Notes: generated by a model from the sequence alone, not told the origin. Counted from the stretch's first letter, positions 1-12,050 are shown. The stretch is DNA of 64,000 bases from Pyronema omphalodes (GCA_024516155.1 JAJJXM010000021.1:372001-436000), one strand, 5' to 3'. A program made the numbers and translations.

Positions 1-790
1 GGAGGGAGGCATTGCAATGTTGATTTGAATATGAATTTGTTTCTATAGATTAAATGAATTTCAACTCATGCTGTGATCATCAGCAAATTTGGCTCTGCGC
101 AGAGTGCCTTGTACATGATACACGTAGCATTTTAAATTCAAAAATAACACAAATTCAAAATCAAGTTAACATTGTTCCAAATATTCTCAATTTCACACCG
201 ATTTTCGCGCGGTTGAGCGTCCCTGTGATTTGACAAGTCGCTGTGTTTACGTGCATGATGTTATTGATGCTTCTTTGAACAAACTTCGCGTACGTGACAA
301 TATTCATCTGAATACTAGAGCACATGGCGGCACGCAGTATGCGGTGATCAATTGCCACAATACGCAAAAATCGCTACTTGCAAGAAAATGCAGCACAAAA
401 ACTTCGCGCACGAAATTATCATTCTGCAACCCGGTCCCTTGGCTCACCAAGGAGAATGTAGATACGGGAAGATAATGCTCAGGAGACACGTATTCACACG
501 GTTGAGTGACCGAGTTTCAAAAAGCAAAGTCTACACGAAATTTGGTTTCACAAGCAGGGTTGAAATTCAAGGTTACGATTTATATCACAAGAACAAGGGA
601 ATGGGTGAAAGAAGAGAGGAACGAATGGCACAGAAAAAAATTGGAATTACGGGGAAAACTATGTACTTGAGGATGGTGATGTGGGAAAGAAGGAAAAGAC
701 GGTGGGGCAGTGGAAAATTTCTATTTTGTACCCCGCTCTGCCAAGATGCTTTTGGCCGATTTGGCCGCTGGTTGTGCGACAGGGGAACAG
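1..790. other. Intergenic, no gene recognised
   Basis: AT-rich left edge of the window. The ORFs present are short, overlap on both strands and show no recognisable domain, so I call no gene here. Confidence 0.5.
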
Positions 791-905
791 CATAGCCTCG
801 GCAACAGCCGCTTTGGCAATGGCCTCCTTGGCAACGACCGTTTCAGGAACAGGCATCTTGGCAGCCAACGCCTTGGCAACTGCTACCTTGGCAACGGCCG
901 TAGTG
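791..905 (+). repeat. 15-bp minisatellite, about seven units
   Basis: Seven degenerate 15-bp units built on CCTTGGCAACNNCNN follow one another without gaps. Because 15 is a multiple of three, all frames show five-residue periodicity: one frame gives LGNxR/FGNxL-type pentads and another gives Ala/Thr-rich pentads. The spacing resembles pentapeptide repeats, but the position of Asn relative to Leu/Phe does not fit the A(D/N)LXX consensus. No convincing start or flanking coding sequence is seen, so it is recorded as a repeat, not a gene. Confidence 0.75.
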
Positions 906-1002
906 CGCAGCGCAGGTGATCCACCAAGGGGCTGTAGTGCTGACTGGCGCGCAGCAGCCTGATCGGTTGCCGCAATGCGCGCCCTGCAGACACGCGCACT
1001 TA

Positions 1003-1484
1003 GCTTTGATTCAGAATATTTGGAGCGGGGCGACGCCCCAGCGGAGCATCACGCTCGCTTACAACATTGGTGCTGTTTCCAGTCACCAATTTTTTTTTTA
1101 TTTTTTTTTCAAAAAAGGTCACGCGAATAAGCAAATTTAACTGCTTTTAATTCATCGCAAAAGCGATGGAACAATTTTTTTAATTGTTGAAAGATGATGT
1201 TTTTGATTTAGAATATTTGGAGCGGGGCGACGCCCCAGCGGAGCATCACGCTCGCTTACAACATTGGTGCTGTTTCCAGTCACCAATTTTTTTTTTATTT
1301 TTTTTTTTAAAAAAAGGTCACGCGAATAAGCAAATTTAACTGCTTTTAATTCATCGCAAAAGCGATGGAACAATTTTTTTTAATTGTTGAAAGATGATGT
1401 TTTTGATCCAGAATATTTGGAGCGGGGCGACGCCCGAGCGGAGCATCACCGCTCGCTTACAACATTGGTGCTGTTTCCAGTCAC

Positions 1485-1519
<35 letters not shown>

Positions 1520-1600
1520 AAAAGGTCACGCGAATAAGCAGATTTAACTGCTTTTAATTCATCGCAAAAGCGATGGAACAATTTTTTTAATTCTTGAAAG
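1003..1600. repeat. Three tandem ~197-200 bp hairpin-rich repeat units
   Basis: Anchoring on the GC-rich motif that starts at 1021, 1218 and 1418 gives three head-to-tail units with periods of 197 and 200 bp. Each unit contains, in order: GGGGCG-A-CGCCCC (copy 1 at 1027-1039), a GAGC/GCTC-type stem, ATTGGTG/CACCAAT with an 11-nt loop (1066-1090), a long T run followed by an A run, CATCGC-AAAA-GCGATG (1153-1168), and AACAATT/AATTGTT (1170-1188). Copy 3 has a longer T tract and a decayed last stem. No coding potential is apparent; ORFs read through it only because it is repetitive. GC clusters of fungal mitochondrial genomes are a structural analogue. I do not know what it is. Confidence 0.85.
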
Positions 1601-1649
1601 TTCATGTTTGAGTAAAAATTCTTTTGAAGCCGGGCGGCTGCCCTGCGGG

Positions 1650-1706
1650 CCACCATCAAATTAGTTGGAGGCGGCGTGCGCCGCCTCCTAACTAAGTTGA
1701 TGGTGG
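1650..1706. repeat. Near-perfect 57-nt inverted repeat (hairpin)
   Basis: Positions 1650-1676 pair with 1679-1706. The stem has 10 pairs (CCACCATCAA with TTGATGGTGG), one A-G mismatch, 6 pairs (TTAGTT with AACTAA), a one-base bulge, and 10 pairs (GGAGGCGGCG with CGCCGCCTCC) closed by a TG loop. It lies directly downstream of the hairpin-rich tandem repeat and probably belongs to the same element. A smaller GCCC/GGGC stem precedes it. It is not followed by a gene that it could obviously control. Confidence 0.85.
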
Positions 1707-1920
1707 AGTTCCACCCGTTAGGTGGCTTTGCAGCTCCCCGGACTCCCAGGGTAGGGTTTCCAGGTGGAAGTGGAGACATACATGTGCGACATCCATTCGT
1801 ATGTTCTCCACTTCCGGAACTGTTTGCTGCATCTGATCAACCGCGGATCCCGTCCCTTGTTCCCTTACGAAAATGTTCCTGGCGGTCCACATTCGGTCCT
1901 GTCTATCGAAATTCTAGATA

Positions 1921-4900
1921 ACGACTGATCGTTACGTCCCGGTCTCCCCATATCCCCTGATTTTTTTTATTGGGTTTTCACCCACCGAGACGCGTAACAG
2001 ATGCTATTGATGAGCGATCAATAATCCATAGGGTAGTTTGATGAGTTTTATTTTATCCACCTCCCATACTCTTCACTTTCTCGAATGACTCTTTGCCGAT
2101 TTCTCTATCCGATTCGCTCACCCGTCATCACACTATTGACAAACTTGGCGCCAATCTCCCGGAAAATCCCTCCTTATGGTATGAGTTACTTTGACATGTA
2201 ACTAGTGTTTTTGACTACTTCCTCAAACAACCTTCTAAGTCTGGTTCCAAGGTGGCTTGCAGCGGAGAATATTTTCCCTTTTTTTTTTCTTCAGTCAAGC
2301 AAAATTAACGATTTGCGTAAGGAAAACAAAGGGGTGGCCATAGGGGCATGGGGAAAATGAGGGGATAGGTGAACCGGGTTATGGCGTTTTTACTTTGCGG
2401 GGAATATCGTTGTTCACAGCTTTTGTTTACCCCTGAACATGCTGAGGATCGAGAGTGACAGTTGCCACGTGGATGTAGGATTTCATTTCACGAAGATTTT
2501 TTTTGTTGGATCGGAGTATACATCGTGGCTTTGGTTTGATAAAAGATTGGTATGTTTGATTGTTTTTTTTTTTTTCTTTTGCCAACTACTAGTACCCGTC
2601 GCATGCTTGTTGCTTTGGTTGCATTTCCTTTCCGAAAGCTTCTGAAAGTTTATGTTGACAAACTAGAAACTATAAGAGCATCCACCACACCAACTACCGG
2701 TGAAGCCCGGTGGTACCAAGTCCCGCAGAAAAGACGGACTTGTTGACAATTTAGGTGGTTGACATACCTGGTTACTTTCTCTCCGGATCGACCGGATGGT
2801 ACAAGGCGTCCTGGAACAAAAAACAATCAGCCAACACGGGAGGTGTTTCTTAGTAAGGATAATTTGATATTTGTTGATCGTATAATTGACGGTTTCAGAG
2901 TCTAATGTAATTATAACTATAGCGCCGCCCTCATATAGACGCGGACGTCCATGGATGTTTTTGTTCCTCCCGTTTCTGGAAAAATTCACAAACATATCTT
3001 GCTCATCGGGATTGCTGTTTCGTGCAATGGCTTCCGATTTACCGTTCCGCAGATAGGCTACATACCATACCAACCATCATATAGCCATACATACCCTTAC
3101 CGTTATTAATGGCGGCAGCTTTTCATCATCGTACGTTCGAGCATTCTGTTTTCAACATAACTAAGGCGTCCTGGTGCGCCCTGCATTATGTACGGACTTG
3201 AGCTTGGTATCAAATATTTCCTCATGCCCGCCCGTCCGTTCTGGTGCCTACATTAGTTTGTGTGGCAACGGTGCTCGTCTTGTGGTTTTGGGCCCATCGC
3301 CATGCCTCTCTTGGCCTCGACGATATCGCCATCTCTTCCTACTGGCGTGGATGGAGGAGATCACTTTAGGGTTCCTGGCCGGGGCGTATGCTAGGCGGGA
3401 TGGCAGTTTGGAATCTAACCAGAATATCGAGCTTACTAACCATTATTATCATAGAAATAACATGCTTACTAACCAAAAATGTAATAGTGAAGCGATATTA
3501 CTAACCAGAAACGAATAGCAGCAGCGACCTTCCAAGTAGCGTCGGAGGGTGCGTGGTCTAAGCGGCAAAGTTCGCGCAGGGTTTCGTCTTGAGTAGTACG
3601 AGGCTTAACGTTAGGTCATAGGCGACTCTGGGCGCAGGCGATGGAAGTTTCGAAGCAGCTTCGAAAAGTAATGGACGGACTGGAAATACTAGTGGCTTAT
3701 CGTCGGCCGACACGCGGCACATTATGCGATGGCGGATCGGCGGCGTGTTGCTTTCCGAGTCCGAATCTTACTCGGTCTAGGAGCTCGAGCCGCTACTGAA
3801 AATCAAGCGGAGGTGGAGCCGCTGCCGGGAGTGAAAGACGGGACCGGCAGTGGAGGCGTTGATAGCTTTGTTTTCTATGTATATGTATGTTATGTAAACG
3901 TGATTTATCTTGGTAGGCTTAATTTTTGGATTTTTTTCTTCGATAAAGATTAGATATCCCACCAGCTGAATGGATGAGATCAAACTGCACATGATTATGT
4001 TATGACAAAGTGATGAGTTACGAATAAATACCATACCCGATCGATATTCTGCCTCCACAACCAGATGCTTTTTATCCAAAACACTGCCCCCACACTCGTC
4101 GTTCACTCCGGTTGGATACTCGTAAATGACCTACGTACGTATGTAGCCGGTAAGTCTTAATTAGCCACTCGAGGGTTCCTGAGTGAATCAAACGAGGAAA
4201 CATACCGCCGTCGATCTCGCTTGTTGTACATGATTTTAACGTCTCATGGGAGCACAGGGCATGTTGTTATCCTTATGAATCGATCTTTGTTTCACCCGGT
4301 ACATGAACCTTAGTAGCAATGGGTGGGTGTTCTAATCGGGTGTTGAATCGAAGTGAAACACACATGGTCACTCGAAATTAAATTTTAACCTACGCCCTAT
4401 AAAAAGCGCCGGGTGCGGTATTGCAGGTATCTGTTACCTCGAATATGAGTGGTTGTGGTGGTTACGTTCGGATGCATTGTGTTGGATTTCCGAAGGGGGT
4501 GAAACAAAAAATATTATTGAAAATTTACGTACGGAAACCCCGGATTGGTGGTATATCCGGATCAAAACATACAGCGTGATCGATATCGGCGTGATGACGA
4601 TATCAATTTCAGGCCCCGATTTTTCTGGAAGCGCGCACTGCACGGTTAAACTCATTCCCTCCCTCCATCCCTTTCCCCGGAACCAATTGACGAGGTCCTT
4701 AAACGACGGTGACACATGCAACCGGTGGGTTGCTATAGCTGGCCAAACGGTCGGGTGGTGCTGCGGAGAAACATACATGCCCAATTTGTTTTTTTATTAT
4801 GTCCCCCCACCCACATCCAGTGCACTTTTCATGCTCATTCGCAAAGCAAGTATTTGCACTTGAAAATAACACGGATAGACAAATAATTCTCAAAGTTCCA

Positions 4901-7900
4901 AATTACTGTGTTTATAAGAATGCCCGATCGCATAGCATAACACGCCCTATGGTTGGTGTACAGTTGGTTACTCGTGCGCAAACGTCTGGATGACAAATCA
5001 TTCGTCTGGTTAGAATATACCGGATGTGCTTGTGTCATCAAACTGCCATTTTATTATCTCGCCTCGTAAAAAGACGTAAATAACCGCGTTGAATAGAGTA
5101 GGATTCGGAAATTTGTTGGCTTTGACAAATATTGATGTGAAACATTGGGCCCCAACTTCGGATATTGAGAGTGATTCTCCCGGTCCCTGGATTGTCATAT
5201 TCAAGATGCCTATTGCGGCGAGTTTTGTGGGAAAATTCATTTGAACATTGATATGAAAATCTCGGAGGGTATCCAATAAAGAGCATGATGATCAATCTGT
5301 ATATATGAAGGGGAAACAAGTTGTTGGAAGAAACATCCTAAATGAGCGCGAGTGATTCCTGGTGTATTCTGAATATCTATTTGTAGATGATCGGTATCGG
5401 TACACTGCCACACAGCATGCGATGCACGCGGAACCAATCCACTGCCTCAATAGATGTTCTAGCAAGACGATCAAACAATAGTCTGTCGCCATATCGGGCG
5501 ACTTATCCAAGATCTTCAGCACCGTCATAATTTTGTTTCAACCTTCCTTTCAACCGTTAGCCGGATTTCTGGTAGGTTTCCTCCAGGAACTTGTTCACTC
5601 ATCGTTCAAGAAATTTTCTTGGTTGTGTGCGACACGTACATACCGAATCTTGTGATCGGTTCCAGATCGCCAACATGGCGAGCATGTTCCTCAAAAACTC
5701 GGTAAACACCCCACACGTTCGTGGAAAATCAGGCACAGCTGTTTTATACTTGACTAAGTTAGGCATGTACACAACTATGTAGGCCTTATCTGAGAGCCAG
5801 AAATATGCGCATTATGCACCGCCTCCATAGTTCTAACTCCGAATGAAGTGGTTGCGAACGGATATTCGATGAGCATATTGATCTGTTTTCTAGCTCATCT
5901 GTGCATCGATGCACGCCCGCCTTAAGATTTTCAACGATTGCGGTCAATTATAAATTTGTCCTCGTGCCAATTTTTTGCCCGACGGTACTACTCAGTACGG
6001 AGAAAACTGTAAAACCGGCTACGGCTATGGCCACGGTTCCCACGCATGTTTCACACAGTGGCCTCCTTGTTCGTTTGTGACTTGTAAAGATGTTACGAGT
6101 TCAAAGAGGCACTGGTAATGATAATGGTATCATTGCGGCGTTCCCAGCAAAAAAAAAAAAATTCAAATGGTGTCGCGGACTTGTTCCCGCTGATTTTATA
6201 TCCTCAAAGTGAGAATTACACACCAATGGGCTTCTCCGATAACCTACCTAATGAAGTGAACTGACCACTACAGCAGGTGGTCGGTACGTACCGTGTAGAT
6301 CACTCCTGAAACTCCGGGGTATGGTGAAATACGGTTACATGGCGCCTGTTGCGCAGTGCTACTTTCTTGCTATGATGGCCTGCTACGCAGTGCTACTGAC
6401 GCCATGCAAATCGCTTGATCACCAAAGCCTTGACAAAGTCCGCTAAGGCTTACCAAAGGGCATTGAGAGTTGCCCAAGCAAGCCGCCAAAGTCCTTAACA
6501 AGGTCCGCCGAAAGCCGCGAACGTTGGTCTGCGGTCGAAATCCCAATCTCCTAACTGTGGCTCGTAGCTCGAGACTACTAATGACGTGCTCTAAAGTAGC
6601 GACGACAACTAATCTCCGGCTGTCACCTAGGTTTGGTTTCTTACGTACATAACATCATACTTATCAAGTATGCAGATAAAATATGTACTGATGAATTTTG
6701 ATATGGATAGTTCAGGGGCGTTGCGCTATCGGATGAAACCAATGGCTACCAATGGTTTTCAAAGAATGACAGCTCTCGAACACGAGGATTTTGGTATTGT
6801 GAATTTGAGCTTCGGATGCCCTTCCGATGGATGGCTGGCCACGGTCTTGTGTTACTTGGTATTGTTTTGGTATTTACTACTTACGATTCTAGCGACAAAA
6901 GAAAGGAGGAAAAGAGAAATCGCATATGGAGTCGTTTTCGGATCATACCGGTCGGCAGGTTTTCGGTACCCTATGGGATATATTCGGCAATACTGATGCC
7001 TCATAATTTTCCGCAAACAGCTGGATGAAAATGCATGATTGACAAGCTTTTGGTGTCGATGAAGTCTGGAACGTGGTACAGGATCAATGAGGATAGCCCT
7101 AAGCCCTGGACGGGAGTTCGTTTATTTGCACTGTGGTTGGTGTTTGAAGTCGGGAACCAACGATGGTGTTCGATCGCCTTCACTGCACGAGTCTCCACTT
7201 TGCACATACGATGAATTGTGTGAAAATCTGCAGGTATTACAGTGGCTTAGGTCGAATTTGATGCTCAATTATTTTGGATTCAAAGTAAAGAGAAATAACT
7301 GTACTGTGACAAGAGTTTCATGAAGAAGTCAATCGCCCAAGGCACAACTGACTTATCTCCTCGCGACTATTGATACTAGGGCTATCCTGAAGAAGACACA
7401 CGATATTGCATTATTTTCGGTTATTTACAATTGATTGCACAATTGGTTTATCATTCGGTTTGACGCCCATCGGTCGGCAGCAATCGATGGATGATTTCTT
7501 TCCGGATCAGTTTTGTTGCACAACATTCAAACTGCACATTTGTCCTTTGTTCGTTTGATACGCTTTCTCTTGGTAAACATCTATTTGTACAGACGCAGGT
7601 TATGGAACAATGGGCAAGAAAAAGATTAGACTCTTCATGTTACATGTTTAACCTCACCCGTTTTGTCTGTTTCAAGTTGCGCAGTAGAGACGTTCATTTC
7701 ATGGAAAATATGTGAGACAACCCTTATATCATCCGAATTTCTATTTACTAAAATCAGGTCCGATGAAAGTCCGTAGATAGTACCGTTGGGTAATATGCGA
7801 ATTACAACTATTGTAATCACAACTATCACTCGATATTCGATAAGTTACAAACCAAAATTTGGTCTAAATGATGGGCTGTTCGATAAAATTTCATAGAATT

Positions 7901-8143
7901 TTCAGAAAGGGTCAAAAATACCTTCCAGCACAGTTGGCCCTCTTATCCGCAAGTTCGACCCTTCTGTCATTATGAAAATCAAAATTTTCATGATGAATGA
8001 CCTCCCTTGTTTTCAACACACTGTGCTTTGTCCTCAACTTTCGTCTATATCACCCACCACATTTGCAGCGAAGAGTACCAAGCGACAAGCAGCAATAACC
8101 TCGAATTTAATAACAATCACGTCACACACCATCTCCAGCAAAA
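1921..8143. other. Long gene-poor stretch, nothing recognised
   Basis: About 6.2 kb with only short, overlapping ORFs on both strands, none longer than about 136 codons and none with a recognisable motif. It may contain decayed transposon sequence. I could not identify reverse transcriptase, integrase or transposase motifs, LTRs or a tRNA. A short duplicated phrase (CGCAGTGCTAC) occurs near 6354 and 6387. Confidence 0.4.
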
Positions 8144-8938
8144 ATGCCCCGCTACTATGGCAGTCCCCTTCACAATGGTTACCGCACCAGTCGTAGCCCA
8201 CGCGCCTTGAGCCGCTACCGCACCACCATTCCCCGTCGTCTTTGGGAAAACGCTCCTACTGAGATTCTTCTCAACATTGGTAACCACTGCACAATCGACA
8301 GTCTCTTGAGACTCTGCTGTGTTAATGAACGCTACTACGCCATATTCAAACCCGAACTATACCGACACGGTGCCGAGTTTTGCGAGACTGAAAGGCGGCT
8401 CAACAGGAACCTAGCATCTGTCGCACTTATATCCAACAAAACCCGTCTTTTGACAAAGTTTCTCGACCACGGGCTAAATCCGAATAAAGTATGGGTTACG
8501 AATGCACAACATAATAAAGTATCACTTTTGCATCTAGCAATTTACAACCTTCCAACGCAATTCAAATCCATGACAAAGGTTGCGACGTTGTTGTTAGAGA
8601 GAGGAGCGGATGTTAATGCCCCTGATGGCACAGGACGTGCGCCGTTACATTATGCGGCTATTCGTTCGGTTCACTACGATGCGATTCAATTCAATGCGAT
8701 TGAATGTGCTTCCATTATTCTTTTAATGGAGAATGGCGCAGATATCAACGCAAAGGATAATAATGGGAATACACCGTTACATGCGGCTGTAGAAGCGGAT
8801 GATGAGCGGGCCACGGAAGTGTTGATCGGGTACGGAGCAGATATACGTATCAGAAACAACAATGATCAATTGCCAGAGAGATTCACAGTTTCGCAGGCTG
8901 TTAGGAAGGTACTGAGAAAACATGGGGCTGATATTTAA
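8144..8938 (+). CDS. F-box-like / ankyrin-repeat protein
   Basis: Single-exon gene, 264 residues, starting at an ATG in an AAAATGC context. An Arg-rich N-terminus is followed by an F-box-like helix pair at about residues 30-72 (the phrase APTEILLNIG, then LLRLCCVNERYY), the usual substrate-receptor end of an SCF ubiquitin ligase. Three to four ankyrin repeats follow at about residues 125-264, with signatures LLERGADVNA, TPLHAAVEADD and VLIGYGADIR. By family analogy it would bind Skp1 through the F-box and a target through the ankyrin repeats; the target is unknown. The F-box assignment is weaker than the ankyrin assignment. Flanking DNA is transposon-scarred, but the ORF itself is undamaged. 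Confidence 0.8.
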   Translation: MPRYYGSPLHNGYRTSRSPRALSRYRTTIPRRLWENAPTEILLNIGNHCTIDSLLRLCCVNERYYAIFKPELYRHGAEFCETERRLNRNLASVALISNKTRLLTKFLDHGLNPNKVWVTNAQHNKVSLLHLAIYNLPTQFKSMTKVATLLLERGADVNAPDGTGRAPLHYAAIRSVHYDAIQFNAIECASIILLMENGADINAKDNNGNTPLHAAVEADDERATEVLIGYGADIRIRNNNDQLPERFTVSQAVRKVLRKHGADI

Positions 8939-9590
8939 AGGCCGGTTGGGAGATACTATATTTACTATATATTTATTTATTGGCATTAGAAAGACAAAAG
9001 ATTTTATGTAAGGGATGAGTGATACATCATATACGCAGGATTCTTGACCTGCCAAGAACAAAACTTTGATGCAGTATATTCAAAATGATTATCGTTGTTA
9101 TATGCTGGTCGGGTTGAAAATGTTATGCGCATCATGTACCATATACTCATATTCGCGCGATTGCAGTGTTGGCGGGTTTGTTCATGAATTTATTTACTTT
9201 AATTTTACTCCGTTCGAGGCCTTTAAGGCCTTTGTGGAGCGAAAAAAAAACCGTAATCCTGTGCTTGTGGCCAAGGCCTCCTAATGACACACCACTATCA
9301 GAGTTTGGCAGGTCGCAATATCTCCAATTGCTGCGCTAAGCTTGGTAAGTTATTCGCTATGGTTGTAGTGATAAGGAAACCTTATTGAGCCATATGAGTT
9401 GCTCCACCCACTTCGTTATGAAACCAAAGTAATGAAGCTTGGATATCCAAACCTAAATTTGAAGGAGAGGTTAGAGTAATCTCTAGCGCTCTCGGCAAGA
9501 CAACGCTGCTGTCTCCGCTGCCTAAGCCGCCTGGTTAAATTATCGCAGGTGTCGAGTGGAACTCGGCATCATTCCTGAATCAAGTTTTAG
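8939..9590. other. Intergenic, nothing recognised
   Basis: 3' flank of the F-box-like/ankyrin gene up to the hAT-like element. Only short ORFs without motifs. Confidence 0.4.
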
Positions 9591-10364
9591 CAGACCTCCC
9601 AACCGTATAGCCAGTTTACCGGGTAAAATCGTAAACCAGGCAAACTGAACTGACAATTCACAGTTAGTTGGTGCAGTTTTGATGTCCCGGATAGAAAGTT
9701 GGTTCAGTTTTGAGGGGTCCATAGAACCAGGTAACTGCATTGCACTGATTAAACGGACTCGATAAATACAAACCAGTTCAACTGCATCGGGAACCAGTGC
9801 ATGCAGGAATAAATAATGTATTCAACCTCATTTAAACCTACCGATGGCCGAGCCTGCCAATATTTCAACCCTCCTTAGTCCACCAGTCTCTGGTAACCAG
9901 GTTTCCCAACCTTTACAAAATGACGGTGAACTTTCTCTCAGTTCTCGCGATGACTTCCGAGTCTGGGCTGCTGTTTTCCGAATACAAGCAGATCGTTATA
10001 TCGGGCCGCCATTGAATGCAGGCAGATACTCTGGAAGTCATTGAGGGGCTCAAGAGCTTCAATCGTAGGCGTAAGTTGTGATTTCTAGGGACCAAATTAG
10101 GATAGAAGTTTTTTATGTATGCACTGAATAATATTTATTGCCCCTTCATAAACCAGTTCCTCTGGGCAAACCAGTTTTCGCAGTTTTAAACAGTTCACCT
10201 GGTTTGCCAAGCCTTGCATTCAGTTAACTGGTTTTCACAGTTTAACCAGTTTATAATACTGACAGTAAACTGAACTGGATCGCCGTACAGTTCTCATATT
10301 CCAACAGTCCGTACAGTCCGTTTTGGCCGTCATTTTAAACTGGTTTGTACGACTGGGAGGTCTG
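9591..10364. mobile_element. Non-autonomous hAT-like element (774 bp)
   Basis: The left end begins CAGACCTCCC and the right end finishes GGGAGGTCTG. The inverted similarity extends about 28 bp inward, with a conserved CCAGTTTA motif. The flanking 8-mers (9583-9590 and 10365-10372) share TTTAG and may be an eroded 8-bp target duplication. The interior carries more than ten copies of the subterminal motif AACCAGTT or its complement AACTGGTT, a pattern seen in hAT elements, where transposase binds repeated subterminal sites. There is no transposase ORF. A 66-codon ORF at 9844-10044 is not recognised. Confidence 0.7.
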
Positions 10365-10832
10365 GTCTTTAGCATGTACTTACTAACATTATTGTTATGA
10401 AGGAACAAAATGACGTATAGAAGCGGTCTATCTTTAAACAAATACCGTGAGTATACTTTGGAAAATTTCCAACAGATTTCGAACGACCAGGAGGAAGATG
10501 ATGAGATGGGAAAGCATACTATTCTTGTTCAGTGTACCTCTGTATCGGAGACGAATTAACGGTGTATGGTGGAAATAGAGGGCCTTTTTGTAGTACTAAG
10601 CTATGGCTATGAACTGTGAATATTCCCATATTAGTAGGATACTGGAGGTTACAGTTTTGGAGCCGAGTATCCAGTACCATTTCCCACTTGATGGGTTTGT
10701 GAGATAAAATGGGGTTATTTTTTTACAAAATATCAAAGTCTTATTAGTTTTAAAGCAAGGTAAATATAAAATCATCGTATATAAAATACATTTCTCCTGA
10801 ACAAAAGTGGTAAAAGAAAACAGGATGTTTGG
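10365..10832. other. Intergenic between the hAT-like element and the ankyrin relic
   Basis: AT-rich, with no ORF or repeat that I can name. Confidence 0.4.
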
Positions 10833-11165
10833 CTAAACAACCATTGGATGATCTACAAATTGACGAACCTCTCTTGCAATTATATTATAATGTATTTCAA
10901 ATGCCCATAATAGCGCCGTCTTCCCATTTTTGTCTGTTGCATGAACCTCTAAAAAGACGAACAAACAAGAGGGAAAAAAGCTATGCGACAATTATTGGAC
11001 ATGAATAGTGATTATAAGGAACGAAGTACGTATATCAAGTCTATCTAACAACTCATGCAGATTTGGAGGAATAAAATCCACCAAGCCCCATAAGTCTGCT
11101 AGGTGGAACAACTTAAACTGGTCCGGCTCTGGCAAAACACATGTCAATACCGCAACTGCCACTGA
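10833..11165 (-). pseudogene. Ankyrin gene fragment with a retained intron
   Basis: On the minus strand, an exon-like stretch 11165-11030 joins 10948-10833 across an 81-bp intron (11029-10949, acceptor preceded by a pyrimidine-rich tract ending TTTTTAG) in matching phase. The joined reading contains FHLADLWGLVDF, HELLDRLDIQVHA and KNGKTALLWAF, which are ankyrin signatures and resemble the terminal repeat of the two large ankyrin genes of this window (VEVHAKDDDGKTGLMYAH), then a TAG. No convincing upstream coding exon exists: a stop precedes 11165 and unrelated sequence follows. I read it as the 3' remnant of an ankyrin gene. A very short live gene cannot be excluded. Confidence 0.55.
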
Positions 11166-11230
11166 CTGGGCAATTCAATCTCTTTTATACTTTGAAAGCA
11201 AAATCAAGCTCCGGTATTCTTGAGTTTGCA

Positions 11231-12050
11231 TTTCGCGGGGCAGAACTGACACTGATATCAAAGAACTAAACAACGTCGTGGTAAGTCGGGTATGTTAATA
11301 AACGAACTAATTGTGTTTCACAACATCTTTGATGGACTTCTAGGGGGATGGTTCCGAGATATGTGCCTGAGAATCAAGATTGAGTCATTATGGTGTGATA
11401 AAGATAGAGAGCCTCTTTGCGCTATTTAGATATGCCTATGGATAACGAAAGTTCCTGTCCTGATAATCGAAGAGCACGCTAGGGTTGAGGTTTTTAGAGG
11501 CATCAATTGATTGATTAATTCTCAAACGTTCCCAACCGTAAGGTTATGACACGGTCTGTGTTAATATACATCTTTAGGCCTCCGTCTGTATTCCCGGAGG
11601 CGTACTGGAAAAAGCCCCAGAGTACTCTTCGTCGTTGGGGGCCACAGCACCCTGATGTTCTCCATGCTGATTTTCTTTCGCGTCGATATAGTACAGAGCC
11701 CTGTACGCTCAACTTTTATTCCGCCGAGTGGTTCCCCTCACTCCTCTTCTCTTCCCTTGACACCTATATGAATCTTTTTCTTTTTCTTTTTCTTTTTCTT
11801 TTTTTTTTTGGTTTCCGGGCCTTATACTACCGCCGGGCCGCTTCTTCCCCTTCTCTCCTCCTCTGTCCCTTCACCTGCTTGGGCCTTTCCATTTAGCCTT
11901 CCCGCTGCCCCTCCTTGTCTCTCTCTCCGGATTCTTGTCATTGGTGTGATCAGTTAAAGGTGGTCGTTACCTAAGACAATCGATTTTTAGAGTCAAGTAG
12001 ACATGCGGTTCTACTACACGAACTGATATTGACACAATTGACGGAAAATA
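11231..12050. pseudogene. Diverged relic of the ankyrin-gene downstream flank, with an insertion
   Basis: Positions 11231-11500 align with the 3' flank of the right ankyrin copy (about 50960-51245): shared phrases include GGGATGGTTCC, ATATGTGCCTGAGAATCA versus ATATGCGCCTGAGAATCA, and TCCTGTCCTGATAAT versus TCCTGTCTTGATAAT. Alignment resumes near 11980 with TTTTTAGAGTCAA. The phrase TTTTTAGAG occurs on both sides of the intervening ~480 bp, suggesting an insertion into an older flank copy. The ORF at 11546-11896 inside the insertion has no recognisable domain. A further short match at 12055-12100 resembles the intron in the fragment at 10949-11029. Confidence 0.6.

Noticed and set aside
1003..1600. 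Possible CRISPR-like array because of regular repeats
   Set aside because: Three long contiguous repeats without unique spacers in a eukaryotic genome.
3540..3620. tRNA-like phrase GTGGTCTAAGCGGC
   Set aside because: Resembles a Ser/Leu D arm, but no anticodon or T stem can be paired around it.
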